Positions 55,578-64,000 of a stretch of DNA of 64,000 nt are shown piece by piece. Location: NCBI RefSeq assembly GCF_041514305.1, contig NZ_JBGMWH010000017.1:6499-70498 (forward strand), in the 5' to 3' direction. The translations under genes and the position numbers were made by a program. The DNA is from Salinarimonas chemoclinalis (GTDB lineage Bacteria > Pseudomonadota > Alphaproteobacteria > Rhizobiales > Beijerinckiaceae). The first letter of the stretch is position 1, and each line of letters starts with the position of its first letter. The notes beneath the pieces are model-generated. The model was given only the letters and a program-made list of their open reading frames with translations, ran no database searches and had not been told where the DNA came from.

Positions 55578-56453
55578 ATGACCGCCACCCTCATCGACGG
55601 CAAGGCCTTCGCCGCGGGCCTGCGCGCGCGTGTGGCGGAGGAGGTGCGCGCGCTGGCGGCGCGGGGCGTCGTGCCGGGCCTCGCGGTCGTGCTCGTGGGC
55701 GAGGACCCGGCGAGCGCGGTCTACGTGCGCAACAAGGCGGCGCAGACGGTGGAGGCGGGCATGCGCTCGTTCCAGCACCGCCTGCCGGCCTCGACGGGCC
55801 AGGCCGAGCTGCTCGCCCTCGTCGCCACGCTCAACGCGGACCCCGCCGTCGACGGCATCCTGGTCCAGCTGCCGCTGCCCGCGCAGATCGACCCGCAGGC
55901 GGTGATCGAAGCGATCGCGCCGGAGAAGGACGTCGACGGCTTCCACCCGATGAACGTCGGGCGCCTCGCCACGGGCATGGCGGGCCTCGTGCCCTGCACG
56001 CCGCTCGGCGCGTCGATGCTGATCGACTCGGTGCGCCCCGACGTCGCCGGCCTGGAGGCGGTGGTGATCGGTCGCTCGAGCATCGTCGGCAAGCCGATGG
56101 CGCAGCTCCTGCTCCAGCGCTCCGCGACGGTGACGATCGCCCATTCGCGCACCCGCGACCTCGCCGCCGTCTGTCGGCGCGCCGACGTCCTCGTCGCGGC
56201 GGTGGGGCGGCCGGAGATGGTGCGGGGAGACTGGATCAAGCCGGGCGCGGTCGTGATCGACGTCGGCATCAACCGGGTGCCGAGCCCGGAGGGGGGCGAG
56301 GGCCGCACGCGGCTCGTCGGCGACGTCGCCTTCGCCGAGGCGGCCGCGGTCGCGGGCGCGATCACGCCGGTGCCGGGCGGTGTCGGCCCGATGACGATCG
56401 CCTGCCTGCTCGCCAACACGCTGCAGGCGGCGAAGGCCCGACGGGGGATCTGA
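55578..56453 (+). CDS. folD: Bifunctional methylenetetrahydrofolate dehydrogenase/cyclohydrolase FolD
   Basis: A 291-residue FolD, interconverting methylene-, methenyl- and formyl-tetrahydrofolate in one-carbon metabolism in the cytoplasm. Signatures: VVLVGEDPASAVYVRNKAAQ with the catalytic Lys, DGILVQLPLPAQID, KDVDGFHPMNVGRL, the NADP site VVIGRSSIVGKPMAQLL, and PVPGGVGPMTIACLL. ATG 55578 has cggagag upstream. Full-length for the family. Confidence 0.95.
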   Translation: MTATLIDGKAFAAGLRARVAEEVRALAARGVVPGLAVVLVGEDPASAVYVRNKAAQTVEAGMRSFQHRLPASTGQAELLALVATLNADPAVDGILVQLPLPAQIDPQAVIEAIAPEKDVDGFHPMNVGRLATGMAGLVPCTPLGASMLIDSVRPDVAGLEAVVIGRSSIVGKPMAQLLLQRSATVTIAHSRTRDLAAVCRRADVLVAAVGRPEMVRGDWIKPGAVVIDVGINRVPSPEGGEGRTRLVGDVAFAEAAAVAGAITPVPGGVGPMTIACLLANTLQAAKARRGI

Positions 56454-56466
56454 AGCCGAAACGCGA

Positions 56467-56494
56467 GAAGGCCGCCCGGAGGCGGCCTTCCCTT
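56467..56494. terminator. Bidirectional terminator between folD and mucR
   Basis: A perfect 10-bp stem GAAGGCCGCC and GGCGGCCTTC with loop CGGA, followed by CCCTT, lying between the convergent folD and mucR-type genes. Confidence 0.75.
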
Positions 56495-56540
56495 CATGGT
56501 CGTGGCGCGGCTCGCGCGAGCCGCGCGCGACTGCGGCGCG

Positions 56541-57008
56541 TCACGCGACCTTCTTGCGGCCGCGGCGGGCCGGCGCCGGGGCGGCGGCCTCGGGCTCGGC
56601 CTTGCGGCGCTGGGCGCCCAGGCCCATCGCCTTGGCGAGCTCCGAGCGGGCGCTGGCGTAGTTCGGCGCGACCATCGGGTAGTCCGCCGGCAGGCCCCAC
56701 TTGGCGCGGTACTGGTCGGGCGTCATGTCGTACTTCGTGCGCAGGTGGCGCTTGAGCGACTTGAACTTCTTCCCGTCCTCCAGGCAGATGATGTAGTCGG
56801 GCGTGATCGACTTCTTGATCGGCACGGCGGGGACGGGCGCCTCGACCGGCTGCTCGGTCGCGCCGGTGGCGACCTTGGTGAGCGCGCCGTGCACGGCGTC
56901 GATCAGCGCGGGCAGCTCCGCCGTCGGAAGCGAGTTGTTGCTCACGTAGGCCGAGACGATCTCCGCGGCGAGCTCGATGTAGTTGTTCGGTTGAGTCGTG
57001 TCGCTCAT
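56541..57008 (-). CDS. mucR: MucR/Ros-family transcriptional regulator
   Basis: A 155-residue zinc-finger regulator of the Ros/MucR family, a global H-NS-like regulator of envelope, polysaccharide and cell-cycle genes in Alphaproteobacteria. It has the start YIELAAEIVSAYVSNNSLP, the finger ICLEDGKKFKSLKRHLRTKY and the conserved MTPDQYRAKWGLPADYPMVAPNYA. It ends in a basic tail (PARRGRKKVA). The usual second Cys of the finger is not present (C-L-E-D-G), as in several MucR proteins. ATG 57008 is chosen from family alignment. Confidence 0.93.
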   Translation of the reverse strand: MSDTTQPNNYIELAAEIVSAYVSNNSLPTAELPALIDAVHGALTKVATGATEQPVEAPVPAVPIKKSITPDYIICLEDGKKFKSLKRHLRTKYDMTPDQYRAKWGLPADYPMVAPNYASARSELAKAMGLGAQRRKAEPEAAAPAPARRGRKKVA

Positions 57009-57968
57009 TGAGCCGGTCCTAATCTCGTGACAGGGGATCGATAGCGAGCGGAGCTGCATGCGGCGCTTCACCGAACACCGAATCGCGATCCCGCTCACGC
57101 GTCGTCTATGACGTCAGGCCTTTCAGGTACGTGAATTCGGTCCTCGCGACAAGTCCTGTTCGAATAAAAAACAGTTCATCGCACGGTGAGGTCGGCCCGC
57201 TCATCCCGGGGACGCTTGCGGCAACGGTGCCGCACGAGGCGCGGCAAGAAGAAGGCCCGCTGGACAAGCTTCGGTAATCCTTGCCGGGGTCGGCGCGACG
57301 GGGCGCTCTCTGCTTTCGACCGGCGACCGACGTGCCGCCGCGCGGTATCGCGGGTGATTCGCCGCGTGCACGCCCGCGTCCACGTGCAAAGACGCTGCGT
57401 CGCGCCGGTACTTCCGAGACGATCCTTGCGGGAAGCGGGCGGGACCGCGCGGCGAACGAGGCGGGGGACGTGCGCGGGGGACGTGCGCGGGGGACGTGCG
57501 CGGGGCTCCCGGTTCACGCGCTGCGGCCTCGCGCGCGCCCGCGCAGCGCTGTCGTCGACGCGGGCGCCATCGGCTGCGACCGCCGTCGCGGGGCAGAATC
57601 GCCTCCGCCGGCCGCGGCGGGCGCGCCGCGTGGGCGCCGGAGAACGCCTCGGGGGTGCTCCGGAGGGCCGTTCGGCGGCGGGGACCCGCCGTTTTTCCGC
57701 CCGCAGCCCGCCATTCTCGTGGCCTTTGTGCAACACAGCCATCCGAAGAGCCGCCGCGGGCCGCGTCGGGGCGCAATCGCGCTTGATCCCACGCGGAGCG
57801 CACGGCAAACCTTTTCTCGCGACGGGGGGTCCTCGATCGCGGCCCGCAATCGGCACCAACGGTCCGGCGGCGGGTCACAGGGGAAAAGGGACAGCTTTCG
57901 AGTCTCGACGAGTTCTCGTGGCGAAACACCCGGCCCCCCCAGGGTCTCGAAACTTTGGAGGTCATCTA
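57009..57968. other. Long divergent intergenic region, mucR / porin
   Basis: About 960 bp with no gene supported. It includes an AT-rich patch (57125-57180, attcgaataaaaaacag), a 13-bp tandem repeat gggggacgtgcgc three times at about 57462-57504, and a strong ribosome site ggaggt before the porin ATG. A long porin leader or regulatory RNA is possible but not shown. Confidence 0.45.
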
Positions 57969-59246
57969 ATGAAGCTCGCCAAGAGCCTTCTCCTCGGGTC
58001 TGCCGCCGGTCTCGTCGCGGTCGCCGGGGCTCAAGCTGCCGATCTTCCGGTCCGCGCCGCGGCGCCGGTCGACTACGTCCGCACCTGCCCGAACGCCCCG
58101 ATCGGCGGCACGGGCTTCTTCGTCATCCCGGGCACGGAGACCTGCCTGCAGATCTCCGGCTACGTCCGCACCGAGTATCGCTTCCAGGAGCGTCTCGACA
58201 CGGTCAACAGCCGCGCCCAGGACGACATCAACTTCTTCGCCCGCGGCTCGCTCGCGTTCGACGCCCGCACGGCGACCGAGTACGGCACGCTGCGCTCGTT
58301 CATCCGCATCACTGGCGATCGCACGGACGGCGCCGGCACCGCGGTGCTCGACCAGGGCTTCATCCAGTTCGCCGGCCTGACCGCCGGTCGCATCACGTCG
58401 TTCTTCTCGTTCTTCGGCGGCAACCTGATGACGGCCAACCTCGGCCTCACGGACCCGTCGGTCGAGCTGCTCGCCTACACCGCCACGTTCGGCTCGGGCT
58501 TCTCCGCCACGGTGTCGGTCGAGAACGGCCGCGCCCGTCGTAACGGGATCGTGAACCTCGTCGGCGCCAACGTCTACGGCGGCCAGAACCTCCCCGACCT
58601 CGTCGCGAACCTGAACGTCTCGCAGGCCTGGGGCTCGGCGCAGGTCATGGGTGCCCTGCACCAGGTCCGCCACAACGTGCTGAACACGACCGTCGACGAC
58701 GAGCTCGGCTGGGCCGTCGGCGCCGGCATCAACATCCGCCTGCCGATGATCGCGGCCGGCGACGCCCTGTGGCTGCAGGCCACCTACGCGGACGGCGCGA
58801 CGGAGTACGTCAACGCCCCGACGCTGGTGTCCGAGTTCTCGGTCGGCCTCAACGACGCCTACATCAACAACACCGTCACGTCCCTCGTGACCACCAAGGC
58901 GTGGTCGCTCGTCGGTGCGTTCCGCCACTACTGGACCCCCACGATCTGGCAGGACATCCAGGGCGCCTACGGTGAGGTCGACATCCCGCGCACGGCCTTC
59001 TTCCAGGCCGCTCCGGGTGCGATCGTCGCCTCCGGCACCCCCCAGGACTACACCTGGTGGTCGCTCGGTACCCGCCTGAACTGGCGCCCGGTGTCCGGCC
59101 TGACCTTCTCGGCCGACGTCGTGTACGCCGAGATCGACGGCAAGAACCGCGTCCAGGCGCAGCGCAACGGCGTGGCCGTGGCCGGCCGCACCAACGACGA
59201 CGGCTCGCGTTGGGCCGGCCGTCTGCGCATCCAGCGCGACTTCTGA
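57969..59246 (+). CDS. Omp2b-type outer-membrane porin
   Basis: A 425-residue general-diffusion porin of Rhizobiales. The signal peptide is MKLAKSLLLGSAAGLVAVAG followed by AQA, with cleavage before ADLPV. The mature protein has the family start RAAAPVDYVRTC, the conserved Cys in TCLQISGYVRTEYRF, FFARGSLAFDARTATEYG and the C-terminal LRIQRDF ending in Phe for BAM recognition. ATG 57969 is preceded by ggaggt. A strong terminator follows, fitting a highly expressed gene. Confidence 0.93.
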   Translation: MKLAKSLLLGSAAGLVAVAGAQAADLPVRAAAPVDYVRTCPNAPIGGTGFFVIPGTETCLQISGYVRTEYRFQERLDTVNSRAQDDINFFARGSLAFDARTATEYGTLRSFIRITGDRTDGAGTAVLDQGFIQFAGLTAGRITSFFSFFGGNLMTANLGLTDPSVELLAYTATFGSGFSATVSVENGRARRNGIVNLVGANVYGGQNLPDLVANLNVSQAWGSAQVMGALHQVRHNVLNTTVDDELGWAVGAGINIRLPMIAAGDALWLQATYADGATEYVNAPTLVSEFSVGLNDAYINNTVTSLVTTKAWSLVGAFRHYWTPTIWQDIQGAYGEVDIPRTAFFQAAPGAIVASGTPQDYTWWSLGTRLNWRPVSGLTFSADVVYAEIDGKNRVQAQRNGVAVAGRTNDDGSRWAGRLRIQRDF

Positions 59247-59267
59247 TCCGTCCAGGACGGTTCGCGG

Positions 59268-59302
59268 AGAGCCCCGGCGCAAGCCGGGGCTCTTCCTTTT
59301 TC
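59268..59302 (+). terminator. Rho-independent terminator of the porin gene
   Basis: An 11-bp stem AGAGCCCCGGC and GCCGGGGCTCT with a GCAA tetraloop, followed by tcctttttc, 21 bp after the porin stop. Confidence 0.9.
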
Positions 59303-59334
59303 GCCGACCGTGTTCCGGTCGTGTATCGCGACGA

Positions 59335-59367
59335 GAAAGGCCCCGATGCATCGCACCGGGGCCTTTC
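59335..59367 (-). terminator. Terminator-like hairpin downstream of the small exported protein
   Basis: An 11-bp stem GAAAGGCCCCG and CGGGGCCTTTC with an 11-base loop. It lies about 55 bp past the stop of the minus-strand gene at 59422. Confidence 0.6.
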
Positions 59368-59421
59368 GAGTCGAGGATCACCGAGGGACGACCCGTCTCG
59401 TCGGTCCCCCACGAGAGAACG

Positions 59422-59823
59422 TCACTGCGGAGCGGTGGCCGAGCCCGGACCGACGTCGTCCTCGTCGGTCAGGAGGCGCCGACGCTCCTGCGTCTCGATC
59501 GCCGTGTCGGGCGCGCCGACGCCGGTCGTCACGCCGTCCACGGCCGGACCGCCGACGGAACCCGTCGACAGGTTCTCGTAGTTCTCGCACACCACGCCCG
59601 GGTCCGTGCAGTCGACGTAGTAGCTGCCGCTCTGCGTGCCGAAGGTCAGGCCCTGCGGCGCGGGCTGGTCGTCGGGGTTGACGCGCAGCTGACGGCGCTC
59701 CTCGACCTCGAGCGGCGTCTGCGGAACGGCGGGCGCCGCGCCGGCGCCGGGGTTGACCTGCTGCGCGGCGGCGGGAGCGGCGAACAGGAGCGCGGCGGCG
59801 GTGGTCATGAGGATGTACTTCAT
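59422..59823 (-). CDS. Small exported protein of unknown function
   Basis: A 133-residue protein with a clear signal peptide, MKYILMTTAAALLFAAPAAA, cleaved after AAA or AQQ. The mature part is short, acidic and rich in Pro, Val and Gly, and includes TFGTQSGSYYVDCTDPGVVC with two cysteines that could form a disulphide, and two similar segments (EVEERRQLRVNPDDQ and ETQERRRLLTDEDD). I do not recognise a family. It is probably periplasmic. Codon use and GC match the surrounding core genes. Confidence 0.75.
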   Translation of the reverse strand: MKYILMTTAAALLFAAPAAAQQVNPGAGAAPAVPQTPLEVEERRQLRVNPDDQPAPQGLTFGTQSGSYYVDCTDPGVVCENYENLSTGSVGGPAVDGVTTGVGAPDTAIETQERRRLLTDEDDVGPGSATAPQ

Positions 59824-60097
59824 GGATGTCCTCCATCGGTATCTGGGAACGCCGCGGCAGAGCGGCGCCGGAATGGCCCACCAACGAACCGATGGGATTC
59901 GTGTTCCGAGAATTGCGTGCCCGAGACGCGAAAAACGGGGCACAGGAACGGATCGCGATCGAAAACAGCTGCGCTCGCAGCGACTTGGCCGTCCGCGCCG
60001 AGGCGGGACGGATGCGGTCCCTTCCCGTCCTCGCGACACCGGGGGTGGCTCGCGGCGCGCGAGGCTGTAAAAGACGAGCTGTGCCGCACCCCGACCC

Positions 60098-61174
60098 ATG
60101 CCGGAGACCGAGACGCCCGTGACCGAGCCGAACCGACTCGTCTCCCCGATCAAGCGCGAGGACGACCTCGACGGGTCCCTGCGCCCGCTGTCGCTCGCCG
60201 ACTTCACCGGCCAGAAGGCGGCGCGCGCCAACCTCCAGGTCTTCATAGACGCGGCGAAGGCGCGCGGCGACGCCCTCGACCACGTCCTCTTCGTCGGCCC
60301 GCCGGGGCTGGGCAAGACCACGCTCGCGCAGATCATCGCCCGCGAGCTCGGGGTGAGCTTCCGCTCCACCTCGGGCCCGGTGATCGCCAAGGCCGGCGAC
60401 CTCGCCGCCCAGCTCACCAACCTCGAGGAGCGCGACGTCCTGTTCATCGACGAGATCCACCGGCTCAACCCGGCGGTGGAGGAAATCCTCTATCCGGCGA
60501 TGGAGGACTTCCAGCTCGACCTGATCATCGGCGAGGGGCCGGCCGCGCGCTCGGTCAAGATCGAGCTGCCGCGCTTCACGCTCGTCGGCGCCACCACGCG
60601 CGCGGGCCTGCTCACCACCCCCCTGCGTGACCGCTTCGGCATCCCGGTGAGGCTCGAGTTCTACGAGGTCGGCGAGCTCGAGCTCATCGTCAAGCGTGGC
60701 GCGCGGGTGCTCGGGCTCGGCATGTCGGACGAGGGGGCCAACGAGATCGCCAAGCGTGCGCGCGGCACGCCGCGCATCGCCGGGCGTCTGCTGCGGCGGG
60801 TACGCGACTTCGCCGTCGTCGAGGGCGCCGAGACCGTCGGGCGCGCGCTCGCCGACAAGGCGCTGGGGCTCCTCGACGTCGACCCGGTCGGCCTCGACGT
60901 CATGGACCGCAGGTACCTGACCATGGTCGCCACCAATTTCGGCGGCGGGCCGGTCGGCATCGAGACCATCGCCGCCGCGCTCTCCGAGCCGCGCGACGCG
61001 ATCGAGGAGATCATCGAGCCCTACCTGATCCAGAAGGGCTTCGTGCAGCGCACCCCGCGCGGGCGCCTGCTCACGCCCCACGCCTTCCGGCATCTGGGGA
61101 TGCCCGAGCCGGCGCAGGACCCGGGCCGCACGCAGTTCGGGCTGTTCCCGGGCGGGGATGAGGGTCGAGCATGA
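60098..61174 (+). CDS. ruvB: Holliday junction branch migration helicase RuvB
   Basis: A 358-residue AAA+ motor of the RuvAB complex in homologous recombination. Walker A is VGPPGLGKTTLAQ, Walker B LFIDEIHRLNPAVEE, sensor 1 TLVGATTRAGLLTTPLRDRFG, and the C-terminal winged helix LTPHAFRHLG. Family-typical start SPIKREDDLDGSLRPLSLADF. Its stop overlaps ybgC by ATGA, linking recombination and Tol genes in one operon as in other Alphaproteobacteria. Confidence 0.96.
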   Translation: MPETETPVTEPNRLVSPIKREDDLDGSLRPLSLADFTGQKAARANLQVFIDAAKARGDALDHVLFVGPPGLGKTTLAQIIARELGVSFRSTSGPVIAKAGDLAAQLTNLEERDVLFIDEIHRLNPAVEEILYPAMEDFQLDLIIGEGPAARSVKIELPRFTLVGATTRAGLLTTPLRDRFGIPVRLEFYEVGELELIVKRGARVLGLGMSDEGANEIAKRARGTPRIAGRLLRRVRDFAVVEGAETVGRALADKALGLLDVDPVGLDVMDRRYLTMVATNFGGGPVGIETIAAALSEPRDAIEEIIEPYLIQKGFVQRTPRGRLLTPHAFRHLGMPEPAQDPGRTQFGLFPGGDEGRA

Positions 61175-61629
61175 GCGACACGGAGAAACACCCGGGGCAC
61201 GACGCCTCGATTCCGATCTCCGGCCGCTTCGAGGACGGCGCGCACCTGCTCGTGGTGCGCGTCTACTACGAGGACACGGACTTCTCCGGCATCGTCTACC
61301 ATGCCAACTACCTGAAGTACCTCGAGCGCGGCCGCACCGACCAGCTGCGGCTCGCCGGCGTCGCCCAGTCCGCGCTGCACGCCGAGGGCGGCGGGCTCGC
61401 CTTCGCCGTGCGGCGCATGACGATCGACTGGGCGCGCCCGGCGCGCATGGACGACATTCTCACGGTGGAGACCCGCACCCTCGCCGTGAAGGGCGCCTCG
61501 ATCGAGATCGCCCAGCGCATCCTGCGCGGCGCGGAGGTGCTGCTCGGCGCGTCGGTCCAGGTCGCGGCCATCCGGGACGGGCGGCCGGCGCGGATACCGG
61601 AGGCCCTGCGCGCGCGGCTCGGCGGCTGA
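61171..61629 (+). CDS. ybgC: Tol-Pal-associated acyl-CoA thioesterase YbgC
   Basis: A 152-residue hotdog-fold thioesterase. The active-site region is VYYEDTDFSGIVYHANYLKY with the catalytic Asp, followed by LERGRTDQLR. The usual partner of tolQRA, which follow after one intervening minus-strand gene. It overlaps ruvB by four bases. Confidence 0.92.
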   Translation: MSDTEKHPGHDASIPISGRFEDGAHLLVVRVYYEDTDFSGIVYHANYLKYLERGRTDQLRLAGVAQSALHAEGGGLAFAVRRMTIDWARPARMDDILTVETRTLAVKGASIEIAQRILRGAEVLLGASVQVAAIRDGRPARIPEALRARLGG

Positions 61630-61637
61630 GGGCGGCC

Positions 61638-62030
61638 TCAGGCGGCCTTGCGGCGCTCGAGGTGGACGACCCGCGCGAGCATCGCGAGAAGGCCGATGCC
61701 GCCGGTGAAGACGACGGCGAGCACCCACACCTCCGACTTCATGCCGATGGCGCGCGCCCGGTTCTGGAGGAGGAAGAAGGCCGCCGCCGTGCTCGCCAGG
61801 CGGTCGAGCCAGAGCTGGACGCCCCAGGGCGAGGCGACGACCACGGACCAGAAACCGAAGAGCCCGTCCCGCGCGGCCGCGTAGCCGGTCCACGCCGCGA
61901 GCAGCGCCACCACCGCGCCGGGGACGAGCCATCCGGGCCAGGGGACCCGGTCCTTGGTCTGCGTCACCAGCAGCATGGCGATGGTCGCGCCGGCGAATCC
62001 GGCGAGCGCGATCGGCTCGGAATGCGTCAT
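61638..62030 (-). CDS. Hypothetical membrane protein
   Basis: A 130-residue protein with four hydrophobic segments (PIALAGFAGATIAMLLV, PGAVVALLAAWTGYAA, ASTAAAFFLLQNR and VWVLAVVFTGGIGLLAML) and a basic C-terminus (HLERRKAA). No known family recognised. It is on the opposite strand between ybgC and tolQ. ATG 62030 (MTHSEPIAL) is preferred over 62057. Confidence 0.6.
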   Translation of the reverse strand: MTHSEPIALAGFAGATIAMLLVTQTKDRVPWPGWLVPGAVVALLAAWTGYAAARDGLFGFWSVVVASPWGVQLWLDRLASTAAAFFLLQNRARAIGMKSEVWVLAVVFTGGIGLLAMLARVVHLERRKAA

Positions 62031-62432
62031 CCTCGTTCCCCATCGTGGCGCGCCCACCCGCGAGCCGACGGCGCATCATGCGCGAGCCGCGTCCGCGGCG
62101 CCACGGCCGAGCCGGGCGAGCGCGGGCGGGGCGCGACGCCTCGCCCCGCGCGACGCCTCGCCCCGCGCGACGCCTCTCGGGCCGCCTCTCGGGACGCCCC
62201 CGTGTCGCACCCCCGCGCCGAGGCGTCGTAAGCGTCCGTTAACCCTGATCGTGTCCTCATCGCAACGGCGTCGAGGCGTCGCGGCGGCGCTGGGAAAAGC
62301 TCATATTTTCGACATGTTGCGGCGCGAACCACGTGTGCCGGGCGCGTTCGGACCCACCAAGCCTCATTCGGTAGAGACCCCGCCCCGGCGGCGCGATCCC
62401 GCGCCCCGAACGACCTCGAGGACAACCAGCGG
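62031..62432. other. Intergenic region upstream of tolQ
   Basis: No gene seen. A 17-bp unit (gcgcgacgcctcgcccc) is repeated about three times in tandem around 62128-62182, with the third copy partial. The right part (62235-62310) is less GC-rich and contains gttaacc and aaaagctcatattttcg, a likely promoter area for the tol operon. Confidence 0.4.
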
Positions 62433-63119
62433 ATGACGCACGATCTCTCGCTCTGGGGCCTGTTCTGGCAGGCGCACATCGTCGTCAAGCTCGTGATGAT
62501 CGGGCTCGTCGCCGCCTCGGTCTATTCCTGGGCGATCATCATCGACAAGACGCTGCTGTTCCGCCGCCTGCACCGGGCGATGGACCGGTTCGAGGAGGTG
62601 TTCTGGTCGGGCCGCTCGCTGGAGGAGCTCTACCGCTCGCTCGAAGAGCGCCCGACGACGGGGCTCGCCTCGGTCTTCGTCGCCGCGATGCGGGAGTGGA
62701 AGCGCTCGTTCGGCGGTACGGGCCGCTCGGTGGCGAGCCTGCCGGCGCGCATCGACAAGGTGCTCGACGTCACCATCCAGCGCGAGGTGGAGCGGCTCGA
62801 ATCGCGGCTGATCTTCCTCGCCTCGGTCGGCTCGGCCGGCCCCTATCTCGGCCTGTTCGGCACGGTCTGGGGCGTGATGACCTCCTTCGTCGCCATCGCC
62901 GCCTCGCAGAACACCTCGCTCGCGGTGGTCGCGCCGGGCATCGCGGAGGCTCTGTTCGCCACCGCGATCGGCCTCGTCGCCGCCATCCCGGCGGTGATCG
63001 CCTACAACAAGTTCCAGGCAGAGGTGGCCAAGGCGCAGATCCGGCTCGAGGGCTTCGCCGACGAGTTCTCCGCGATCCTCGCACGCCAGGTCGACGAGCG
63101 CCTGGCGGCCGCGGCCTGA
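62433..63119 (+). CDS. tolQ: Tol-Pal system proton channel subunit TolQ
   Basis: A 228-residue inner-membrane protein of the ExbB/TolQ family, which forms the pentameric channel that powers TolA. Three membrane segments: FWQAHIVVKLVMIGLVAASV, then GPYLGLFGTVWGVMTSFVAI with the signature glycines, and EALFATAIGLVAAIPAVIAY. Starts at ATG 62433. tolR follows after 16 bp. Confidence 0.95.
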   Translation: MTHDLSLWGLFWQAHIVVKLVMIGLVAASVYSWAIIIDKTLLFRRLHRAMDRFEEVFWSGRSLEELYRSLEERPTTGLASVFVAAMREWKRSFGGTGRSVASLPARIDKVLDVTIQREVERLESRLIFLASVGSAGPYLGLFGTVWGVMTSFVAIAASQNTSLAVVAPGIAEALFATAIGLVAAIPAVIAYNKFQAEVAKAQIRLEGFADEFSAILARQVDERLAAAA

Positions 63120-63135
63120 CCGGAAGGGGCGAGCG

Positions 63136-63582
63136 ATGTTCTCCCACGGCGGACCCGGGACGGGCGGCGGCGGGCGGCGCAGGCGCCGCGGGCGCACGCG
63201 CGCCATCAACGAGATCAACATGACGCCGTTCATCGACGTCATGCTGGTCCTGCTCATCGTATTCATGGTCTCCGCGCCGCTCCTGTCCGCGGGCGTGCCC
63301 CTCGACCTGCCGCAGGCGAGCGCGGGGCAGCTCGACGTGGACGCCCGGCCCGTCGCGCTGTCGATCGACGCCGAGGGCCGCGTCTACCTCGAGGAGGTGG
63401 CGCTCGCCGACGACGAGATCGCGTCGGCGATCGCCGCGCGGATCGAGGACGGGGCGGCGCCCCGCGTCTTCGTGCGCGGCGATCGCTCGGTGGAGTACGG
63501 GCGCGTCGCGCAGATCATGGCGCTCGTCACCGAGGCCGGTTTCGAGCGCGTGGCCCTCGTCACCCTGCCGGACGGTCCCTGA
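63136..63582 (+). CDS. tolR: Tol-Pal system protein TolR
   Basis: A 148-residue ExbD/TolR-family protein. After a Gly/Arg-rich start (GGGRRRRRGRTRAI) comes the membrane anchor with the proton-path Asp, NMTPFIDVMLVLLIVFMVSA, followed by a periplasmic domain (ALSIDAEGRVYLEEVAL, PRVFVRGDRSVEYGRVAQIM). It works with TolQ to couple the proton gradient to TolA. Confidence 0.95.
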   Translation: MFSHGGPGTGGGGRRRRRGRTRAINEINMTPFIDVMLVLLIVFMVSAPLLSAGVPLDLPQASAGQLDVDARPVALSIDAEGRVYLEEVALADDEIASAIAARIEDGAAPRVFVRGDRSVEYGRVAQIMALVTEAGFERVALVTLPDGP

Positions 63583-63586
63583 CGCC

Positions 63587-64000
63587 ATGGCGCTGCGCGG
63601 CCTTCCCTCCCTTCGCGAGCCGGGCCTCCTCCTGTCGGGCGTGGCGCACGTCGCGCTGCTCGTGGCGGGGCTCGTCGTCGTGTCGGGCGTGGCCGAGCTG
63701 CCGGCGATCGAGGAGGGCATCGCGGTGGAGATGATCACGGAGAGCCAGTTCTCCGAGATCACCCGCGGCGAGCGGGACGCGGCCGAGGTCGCGCCCGTGC
63801 CCGCACCACGCGCGGAGCGGGTCGCCGAGACACCGGAGCTGCGTCCGGCCGGGGAGGCGGCGCGCGACACGCCCACGCCGGCGGCGCGGCCCCGGGACAT
63901 GGATGTCGCCGACCGTCCGGTCGCCGCGGCGAGCGAGCCGCCGCCCCCGCCCCCACCCCCGCCGACCCCGACCCCGGTGGCCGAGCCGGCTCCGGTGCCA
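63587..64000 (+). CDS. tolA: TolA-like envelope protein, N-terminal part (3' end outside window)
   Basis: The frame starts at ATG 63587, four bases after tolR, and is open to the window edge (138 codons). It has one N-terminal membrane segment (GLLLSGVAHVALLVAGLVVV), the TonB/TolA-type motif AVEMITESQFSEITRG, and a proline-rich stretch typical of the periplasmic rod. Identity is inferred mainly from gene order tolQ-tolR-tolA. Confidence 0.85.
   Translation, partial: MALRGLPSLREPGLLLSGVAHVALLVAGLVVVSGVAELPAIEEGIAVEMITESQFSEITRGERDAAEVAPVPAPRAERVAETPELRPAGEAARDTPTPAARPRDMDVADRPVAAASEPPPPPPPPPTPTPVAEPAPVP

Noticed and set aside
57186..57968. Upstream extension of the porin reading frame
   Set aside because: The signal peptide begins at 57969 with a good ribosome site; the upstream frame is Arg-rich and not porin-like.
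59378..61093. A 571-codon minus-strand frame opposite ruvB
   Set aside because: Shadow of ruvB; composition is low-complexity and no family resemblance.

Overview
The window is a GC-rich (roughly 70%) stretch of an alphaproteobacterial chromosome. Core genes at both edges point to the order Hyphomicrobiales (Rhizobiales): a cytochrome c oxidase subunit I tail on the left, and yggT, Omp2b-type porins, folD, a MucR/Ros regulator, ruvB, ybgC and tolQRA on the right. A genus such as Salinarimonas or a methylobacterial relative would fit, but that is a guess.

Between these edges lies what looks like one integrated island of about 50 kb. A tRNA-Ala(CGC) gene on the minus strand (51904-51979) has its 3' end duplicated as a perfect 20-bp direct repeat at 1696-1715. 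A tyrosine recombinase gene (1825-3231) sits directly inside that left repeat. This is the usual layout of an element integrated into a tRNA 3' end.

Island layout, left to right. (1) 3404-14557: a class 2 DISARM-like anti-phage operon, drmE, a NERD-nuclease/UvrD-type helicase, drmA, drmB and a C5-cytosine methyltransferase, with no recognisable drmC. (2) 14821-17317: an IS66 element with a frameshifted transposase, next to a DUF429 fragment. (3) 17942-37982: a large type III-D-like CRISPR locus. It holds four arrays, a Csx16/transmembrane/CARF-like fusion, RT-Cas1 and Cas2, a hipBA toxin-antitoxin pair, and the operon cas10, cas7, csx10, a double cas7, a csx19-like gene, a large cas7-like gene and csx2 (CARF-HEPN RNase), followed by cas6 beyond array 4. 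Cas10 keeps the GGDD cyclase motif but has no HD nuclease domain, so cyclic-oligoadenylate signalling to the two CARF-type proteins is the expected output. (4) 38165-41561: a decayed STAND/DUF4297-type defence gene. (5) 41870-50202: a metabolic cassette of DeoR and AraC regulators, VOC protein, class III aminotransferase, inositol-monophosphatase-like enzyme, zinc dehydrogenase, GH35-like hydrolase and MFS transporter. (6) 50423-51681: an IS3-family element with a broken orfB.

Right of the tRNA are yggT, a second tyrosine recombinase, a porin copy lacking its start and signal peptide, and then conserved housekeeping genes.

The most notable observations are: spacers in different arrays whose reverse complements encode near-identical peptides with codon-structured differences, so their crRNAs would be antisense to homologous phage mRNAs, which fits RNA targeting and RT-Cas1; the Csx16-TM-CARF fusion; a conserved inverted repeat in all four leaders; fossil hybrid repeats linking two repeat families; and the unusual DISARM composition.
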